Notes under the pieces: generated by a model
The model's input: only the letters and a program-made list of their open reading frames with translations
Databases searched by the model: none
What the model was told of the DNA's origin: nothing
Shown here: piece after piece, positions 59,939-64,000 of the stretch
How positions within the stretch are numbered: the stretch's first letter is position 1
Layout: each line of letters opens with the position of its first letter
Program-made: the position numbers and the translations under genes
Origin: a virus
Virus record (IMG/VR): IMGVR_UViG_3300029915_001170
Coordinates: 1 to 64,000 of that record
DNA: 64,000 nt
Strand: one strand, 5' to 3'

Positions 59939-60166
59939 ATGAGCCAGTCCGAAAGTACCACAGCAACCACAATGCGAATCCTCAAGTCACAAGCAGAAGC
60001 TCTAAAGAAAGAAGGAGCTTCTGCTTCTGCTTTGATACGAGTACTATTGCATTTGTACTTTGAAGGCAGGATTCCAGAAGCAAGGCTTCTTTTGCCGGCG
60101 GAAAAGCACCGAGCAGAGGAAGCGCTACGAAAATCCCAATTTGGGCAGTCCACGCGAGAAGCGTAA
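59939..60166 (+). CDS. Small helical hypothetical protein
   Basis: 75 aa from the ATG at 59939. TMRILKSQAEALKKEGASASALIRVLLHLYF suggests a ribbon-helix-helix-like or short helical DNA-binding unit. First gene after the promoter at 59864. Confidence 0.6.
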   Translation: MSQSESTTATTMRILKSQAEALKKEGASASALIRVLLHLYFEGRIPEARLLLPAEKHRAEEALRKSQFGQSTREA

Positions 60167-60174
60167 GGAGCAAC

Positions 60175-60927
60175 ATGCCAGAAGAAGAACAAGAGTTATT
60201 TCCAGCCGATGAGTCAGAAGATTCTGCACTTGAGGAACCCGTGCAAGAAGTATTCTTTGCACCAACAGACGAGCCGGAGGAAATCTCCGCGGAGGAAGCA
60301 ATAGCTACGGATATTCCATTAGAAGCTACTCCGGTAGAAGAAGCGCATCTAACATCCACAGTGTGTGATGTGTGTTTGGAGTTGAATCTCACAACCAAGA
60401 CCTGCATTTGCTGTGCACGGTGCGGCCAAGCATTCTGCTTGCACTTTGCTTCTTCGGTGGATGCGCAGTATTGCGTCAACTGCCTTAGCGACATTTCAAT
60501 GTCCAAGAGTACAATCACAAAGACCTACGAACACAAGAACGACGAAACCGGCACAACGACTTTCTACCGTCGTAAAGCGCGTGAGATCAAGATCGATGGT
60601 CTGGATTGGCTTTTCAGTCAGCGTAAGATTGTAGAACTTTCAGACATGGAGCTTGATCTTTCGATAGAATACCATCGGAACATCCTTAGCTTGATGATCG
60701 CTGAGCAGGAACGCAAACGTACAGAGTATATGCACCGATATGCTGGAGTGAAGATACATATTCCAACGCCAGCAACAACAACTGTGCATGATTCTACAAC
60801 CACGACCGTGAAGAAAACTCGCACGGTTAGTAAAAACAAGCAGCAAGAGCAGCTTGCGGCGATGTTAAAGCAGATGCAAGCTAAGGGCTTGGGGTTGAAT
60901 GATATTATGAAGCTAATCAAGAAATAA
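60175..60927 (+). CDS. Protein with B-box/RING-like zinc cluster
   Basis: 250 aa. Acidic first 60 residues, then CDVC, CICCARC and CVNC cysteine pairs (about 63-103) with interspersed His, forming a likely double zinc site, a middle helical part and a Gln/Lys-rich coiled-coil end (LAAMLKQMQAKGLGLNDI). No catalytic motif. Could be a protein-protein or nucleic-acid adaptor. Confidence 0.65.
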   Translation: MPEEEQELFPADESEDSALEEPVQEVFFAPTDEPEEISAEEAIATDIPLEATPVEEAHLTSTVCDVCLELNLTTKTCICCARCGQAFCLHFASSVDAQYCVNCLSDISMSKSTITKTYEHKNDETGTTTFYRRKAREIKIDGLDWLFSQRKIVELSDMELDLSIEYHRNILSLMIAEQERKRTEYMHRYAGVKIHIPTPATTTVHDSTTTTVKKTRTVSKNKQQEQLAAMLKQMQAKGLGLNDIMKLIKK

Positions 60928-60937
60928 GGAGAAGCCG

Positions 60938-61213
60938 ATGAAAGCATTTGCACTAAGAGATAAGGTAACCGGATTGTATCTTCCTCATGGAAAGAGAGGA
61001 AAAGTGAACTCTTATAGAGACTTCACAGCAAAAAACGATCCAAGGTTATTCTCTCGCAGAAGTGCCGCCTCAAATACTTTGAATGCCTGGAAAGCCGGTA
61101 AATGGGGATGGCGAGGCTGTGGAGAGGATGTTGATCTTGAGCCACGTTCAGTTCCAGGACGCAGATCTCAAGAAATTGAGATTGTCGAATTTGAATTGAT
61201 AGAGAAAGGGTGA
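60938..61213 (+). CDS. Small hypothetical phage protein
   Basis: 91 aa with two short repeated strands, FALRDKVTGLYLPHGKRG and a PRLFSRRSAASNTLNAW segment that recalls a phage family of unknown function. AAGGAG 8 nt before the start. Confidence 0.65.
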   Translation: MKAFALRDKVTGLYLPHGKRGKVNSYRDFTAKNDPRLFSRRSAASNTLNAWKAGKWGWRGCGEDVDLEPRSVPGRRSQEIEIVEFELIEKG

Positions 61214-61220
61214 AACCAGA

Positions 61221-61541
61221 ATGCCAAGAGGAGTGTACCTAAGACCAGCAAAAAAGGTAGAGCAGGCTTCGCATGTTAAGCCGCTGCCTTTTGTGGAAAG
61301 TGTGCTTGCAGAGCGTAGAAAGAAATACGGAAAGTTCTCAGACCACGCACAAATAGCGCAGAGTCTAAAGGCTGATATGCACGTTTGTTTTAACTGGCAT
61401 AATCTTAGCCCAGACATGAGAGAAGCTCTGGACATGATACAGCATAAGATAGCACGTATTCTTAATGGCGACCCAACCTACAAAGACTCCTGGGTTGACA
61501 TCGAAGGCTACGCGCATCTTATCTCAGAAAGGTTGTCCTAA
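61221..61541 (+). CDS. Conserved phage helical protein (DUF6378/DUF1599-like)
   Basis: 106 aa. RRKKYGKFSDHAQIAQSLK, then MREALDMIQHKIARILNGDP and YKDSWVDIEGYAHLI follow a helical family common in phages and thought to be linked with nucleotide metabolism. Conserved acidic and His residues suggest a metal site. Confidence 0.75.
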   Translation: MPRGVYLRPAKKVEQASHVKPLPFVESVLAERRKKYGKFSDHAQIAQSLKADMHVCFNWHNLSPDMREALDMIQHKIARILNGDPTYKDSWVDIEGYAHLISERLS

Positions 61542-61542
61542 C

Positions 61543-62598
61543 ATGAAACCGAGCGTCGAGCTTTTAGAGTTTCTAACTCGGAATCCACTACCGTGGATGT
61601 ACTGGGATGAGCAAAAGCAAAAGCTTATTGTGGTAGTAGACAATCACCTTTTGCAAACTTATAGAAATTGTTCTCAGCATTTCGTGTACGGGAATGTATT
61701 TGGTTTGCAGAAGAAAGGCATACGTGTTGAGGGCGAACGTCAACGTAGCTGGTACTTAGACTTTGGTATCCTTCTACACAAGATGTTTGAAATCTACTAC
61801 CAAGACTTTCGCAAACCTGGCTTTGATCTATGGCCGTGGGCGACTGATAGAGCGGTTGCTGAGTGGCACGAAGCAAAAATGGACGAGCACTGTGAGCACA
61901 AGGAGTACAAGCTCATCGGCGGTATGCATGGGTTTGTTGGACTGCTTGCGCAGTATGGTACAGTGATGACGCCACAGAATGAGAAGCTTCGCATTCTTGG
62001 CGCTGAGGTATCTTTTGGGCGCAATGGTGAAGTTCCACTTTACATCGGCGAGGAGATTGAGATTTATCTCGCTGGACGGATGGACTTGATTGTGGATGAT
62101 GGCTACTTCATTTGTCCCATGGATCATAAAACCATGGGCACTTTCCGCGGCGATCCTGGGTTACAATTTGAAACCGAGGAAGGCCCAGTCGGATACATCT
62201 TCGCACTCTCGAAGATTCTCCCAACACTTGTACCAGAGGAGCAGCTTCTAAAACGTGATTGCTCGAAGATTCTGATGAACCTCATTCAGAAGAAACCCAC
62301 AACCAATCCAGAAGAACGTTTTAAGCGTGTACCAATCAGAAAGTCTGCTGAGCAGCTTGAGGCATACAGAAACAGAATGATAAACACTGTACATCATCTT
62401 GTGGATGATATGGAGCTTGTAGCTGCACAGATGCCAGTCCCACGTAACACAACTGCATGTGTAAACTGGCATTACGGTGTATGTGACTACCGTGATGTAT
62501 GTCGGCAAGGCTCCACCGATGGTGAGCTTGCCACACTCAAAAATGGTTTTGTACAGCTACCAATCTGGAACACAGAAGAAGTAGCACCTAACACATAG
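61543..62598 (+). CDS. PD-(D/E)XK nuclease with Fe-S-type cysteines (RecB/Cas4-like)
   Basis: 351 aa from the ATG at 61543, just after the previous stop. Motif II GRMDLIVD at 178-185 and motif III MDHKT at 193-197 mark the nuclease core; Cys43 plus the C-terminal CVNWHYGVCDYRDVC set matches the four-cysteine Fe-S cluster of Cas4/AddB-type enzymes. Probably a 5'-3' exonuclease for recombination with the ATPase gene below. Confidence 0.85.
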   Translation: MKPSVELLEFLTRNPLPWMYWDEQKQKLIVVVDNHLLQTYRNCSQHFVYGNVFGLQKKGIRVEGERQRSWYLDFGILLHKMFEIYYQDFRKPGFDLWPWATDRAVAEWHEAKMDEHCEHKEYKLIGGMHGFVGLLAQYGTVMTPQNEKLRILGAEVSFGRNGEVPLYIGEEIEIYLAGRMDLIVDDGYFICPMDHKTMGTFRGDPGLQFETEEGPVGYIFALSKILPTLVPEEQLLKRDCSKILMNLIQKKPTTNPEERFKRVPIRKSAEQLEAYRNRMINTVHHLVDDMELVAAQMPVPRNTTACVNWHYGVCDYRDVCRQGSTDGELATLKNGFVQLPIWNTEEVAPNT

Positions 62599-62618
62599 GA
62601 GCAGGAGAAAGAATTAAA

Positions 62619-62963
62619 ATGTCAACCACAAAAACTTACGCAGACCTTGGGCCAGACAGTGGCACAGGAGTACCAATCGGTAAATGCTCTGGGCTTCTAC
62701 CAAACCATATGCAATGCTGGAGAGCCGGAGATGTGCTTGTGTCAGCAGTTACACAAACTACGGTGCCAGCGCACACAGTAAATGAAACAGAGATTCCAGA
62801 AGCAGTGGATGAGTCTGTTACTTCTTATCAACTCTGTCGGCGTCACGCTACAATCGAGCAAGACAGAGATGCAAAACTTGCTGCGGCGGAAGCGACGTTA
62901 GCAGCAGCAGAAGTCGAAGTAGCAACGGACACACCAGTGGATGCGCCAGTAGTTGTAACATAA
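62619..62963 (+). CDS. Hypothetical protein
   Basis: 114 aa. Three Cys and a His in LPNHMQCWRAGD and LCRRHAT suggest metal binding, C-terminus Ala/Val-rich. GGAGCAGGAGAAAG before the start. Lies between two recombination genes. Confidence 0.6.
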   Translation: MSTTKTYADLGPDSGTGVPIGKCSGLLPNHMQCWRAGDVLVSAVTQTTVPAHTVNETEIPEAVDESVTSYQLCRRHATIEQDRDAKLAAAEATLAAAEVEVATDTPVDAPVVVT

Positions 62964-62990
62964 AAGAAGTAACTCTCCAAGGAGCAGGAA

Positions 62991-63800
62991 ATGTCCACTA
63001 CACCAAATCCTTTCGCTAATATGAAAGGAATACGCTCCGAGACGATCGTAGCCTCGGAGCGTCTCAAGATAGCAATCATGGGGCGTCCAAAAAGTGGCAA
63101 ATCCTGGCTTGCATCCACTGCTCCCGGTCCGATCAGATACTATGACTTCGATGATCGTGCCGAGTCGCTGGAAGGCAAGCCGAATTTGCTGGTGCTGTCC
63201 AATCCAACAATGCTAGACGTGGAATCTGATTTATCTGTCATGAAAGCAAACAAGATAAAAAAGGTTCCGCTTCCGGCGACGATAGTTTTTGATTCTGTTA
63301 CCTTTATGGTACGAGCGCTTGAGGATGAGATTCGTCGGCAGTCTCCGGGGCTTTTCAAAGGTATCAAAGTCGGAAACTCAACAACAGTCTACAAAGGAAA
63401 GGATTGGGATGTTGTCGTTAGTATCCAACGCTACGTTGAGTATCTGGTTTCCGAGCTAACCGGCCTTGGTGTTAATCTCATTTTTGTCTTTCACGAGAGA
63501 GATGAAAAAGATGCCGCAGAGTCTACATCAGAAAAGACAGCTTATACTGGACAGGTAACAGTCAATCCGCAGTATCTTGCAAACTGTCTCAGCTTGTTCA
63601 ACGAAGTTTATCGTATCACAGTCAACGCACTGAGGCCAAATCAGATAACCTACACAGTGACATGTAGGCCATCAAACGATGTAATGGCTTCTACAACTAT
63701 GATGCTTGATGCTACCGAAGAACCAGACATTATGGCGATGATTGAAAAACACCGTCAAAGGCGAGCAGCGTTAGCTAAGAACGCGCTTGTAAAAGCTTAA
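62991..63800 (+). CDS. Sak4-like/AAA_24 phage P-loop ATPase
   Basis: 269 aa. Walker A GRPKSGKS at 31-38, then YYDFDDRAESLEG, Walker B-like ATIVFDSVTFM and VFHERDE. This matches the single-strand annealing/RecA-like Sak4 group that works with phage exonucleases and SSBs. Start context GGAGCAGGAAATG. Confidence 0.8.
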   Translation: MSTTPNPFANMKGIRSETIVASERLKIAIMGRPKSGKSWLASTAPGPIRYYDFDDRAESLEGKPNLLVLSNPTMLDVESDLSVMKANKIKKVPLPATIVFDSVTFMVRALEDEIRRQSPGLFKGIKVGNSTTVYKGKDWDVVVSIQRYVEYLVSELTGLGVNLIFVFHERDEKDAAESTSEKTAYTGQVTVNPQYLANCLSLFNEVYRITVNALRPNQITYTVTCRPSNDVMASTTMMLDATEEPDIMAMIEKHRQRRAALAKNALVKA

Positions 63801-63842
63801 CAGCGGCGCTGCCGCACAAACACAAACAAAGGAGCAGTTCAA

Positions 63843-64000
63843 ATGCCATTCCAAATGAACTTCAGCAGAGAAGAGTTTTCCGGTTCAACACCAGCACCTG
63901 ATGGCTGGTACACTTTGCAGATCAAGGGCTTTCGTCCACGCGCTGCAAAGAACGGCGAGTCCGTCTCACTCAATGCCGAGCTTGCGATCATCGGCGGCAC
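63843..64000 (+). CDS. Putative ssDNA-binding-type protein, 3' end cut by window
   Basis: First 52 residues only (MPFQMNFSREEF...), with AAAGGAG upstream. PDGWYTLQIKGFRPR and SLNAELAIIGG resemble the start of DUF669-type proteins that follow Sak4-like ATPases in many phages. Not enough is present for a firm call. Confidence 0.5.
   Translation, partial: MPFQMNFSREEFSGSTPAPDGWYTLQIKGFRPRAAKNGESVSLNAELAIIGG

Noticed and set aside
60618-60953. 111-aa minus-strand ORF
   Set aside because: Antisense shadow of the zinc-cluster protein gene.

Overview
The window reads as part of the genome of an uncultivated tailed double-stranded DNA phage. A full head-packaging and virion gene set (small and large terminase, portal, scaffold, capsid, adaptor, tail and ejection-type proteins) runs on the minus strand, and an early and recombination gene set runs on the plus strand. 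The host cannot be fixed from the sequence. Chitobiase-type repeats on an exported beta-helix protein and near-consensus sigma70 promoters suit an Acidobacteriota-like Gram-negative host, but this is inference. No integrase, DNA polymerase or endolysin was recognised, so the genome extends beyond the window.

Layout: (1) 1-4.6 kb, plus strand: a glycine-rich adhesin-like protein and a 1171-residue exported beta-helix protein, closed by a 21-bp bidirectional terminator. (2) 4.67-23.6 kb, minus strand: an AT-rich cargo module of about 40 small, tightly packed genes with four tRNA genes and its own TTGACA-type promoters. It holds an RNA-repair set (T4-Rnl1-type ligase, Rnl5-type ligase, polynucleotide kinase/phosphatase), ClpX and a divergent ClpS, a PP2C phosphatase, a phosphoribosyltransferase, a stand-alone WGR domain, a SpoT/MESH1-like HD hydrolase, a possible ADP-ribosyltransferase-like protein, a secreted ββα-metal nuclease, and two free-standing tRNA-synthetase appendage domains (one like the C-terminus of IleRS, one like the S4 tail of TyrRS). 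The module meets the late genes at 23.55-23.6 kb, where a truncated beta-helix ORF runs straight into the module's first promoter.

(3) 23.6-49.2 kb, minus strand: late operon, transcribed from about 49.24 kb in the order small terminase, large terminase, portal, scaffold, capsid, tail, ejection-type proteins, an ATP-grasp enzyme, then an exported beta-helix fiber. (4) 49.2-50.05 kb: divergent control region with promoters and TAGGCG repeats. (5) 50.05-64 kb, plus strand: early genes, mostly small and unknown, then a J-domain/VWA/HTH/FtsK-like ATPase cluster and a recombination module (Fe-S RecB-like nuclease, Sak4-like ATPase, and a protein cut by the window end).

Two features of the early region stand out. 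Four strong promoters (three early, one late) share TTGACA, a 17-18 bp spacer ending in TG, and a TAWMHT -10 box. Five early genes are preceded by 55-140 nt leaders that can fold into a long perfect helix (three with exactly 17 bp), each with an upstream hairpin that would compete for the same left arm. Together the cargo module looks like a toolkit for keeping translation running and controlling host proteolysis and nucleotide signalling during infection.
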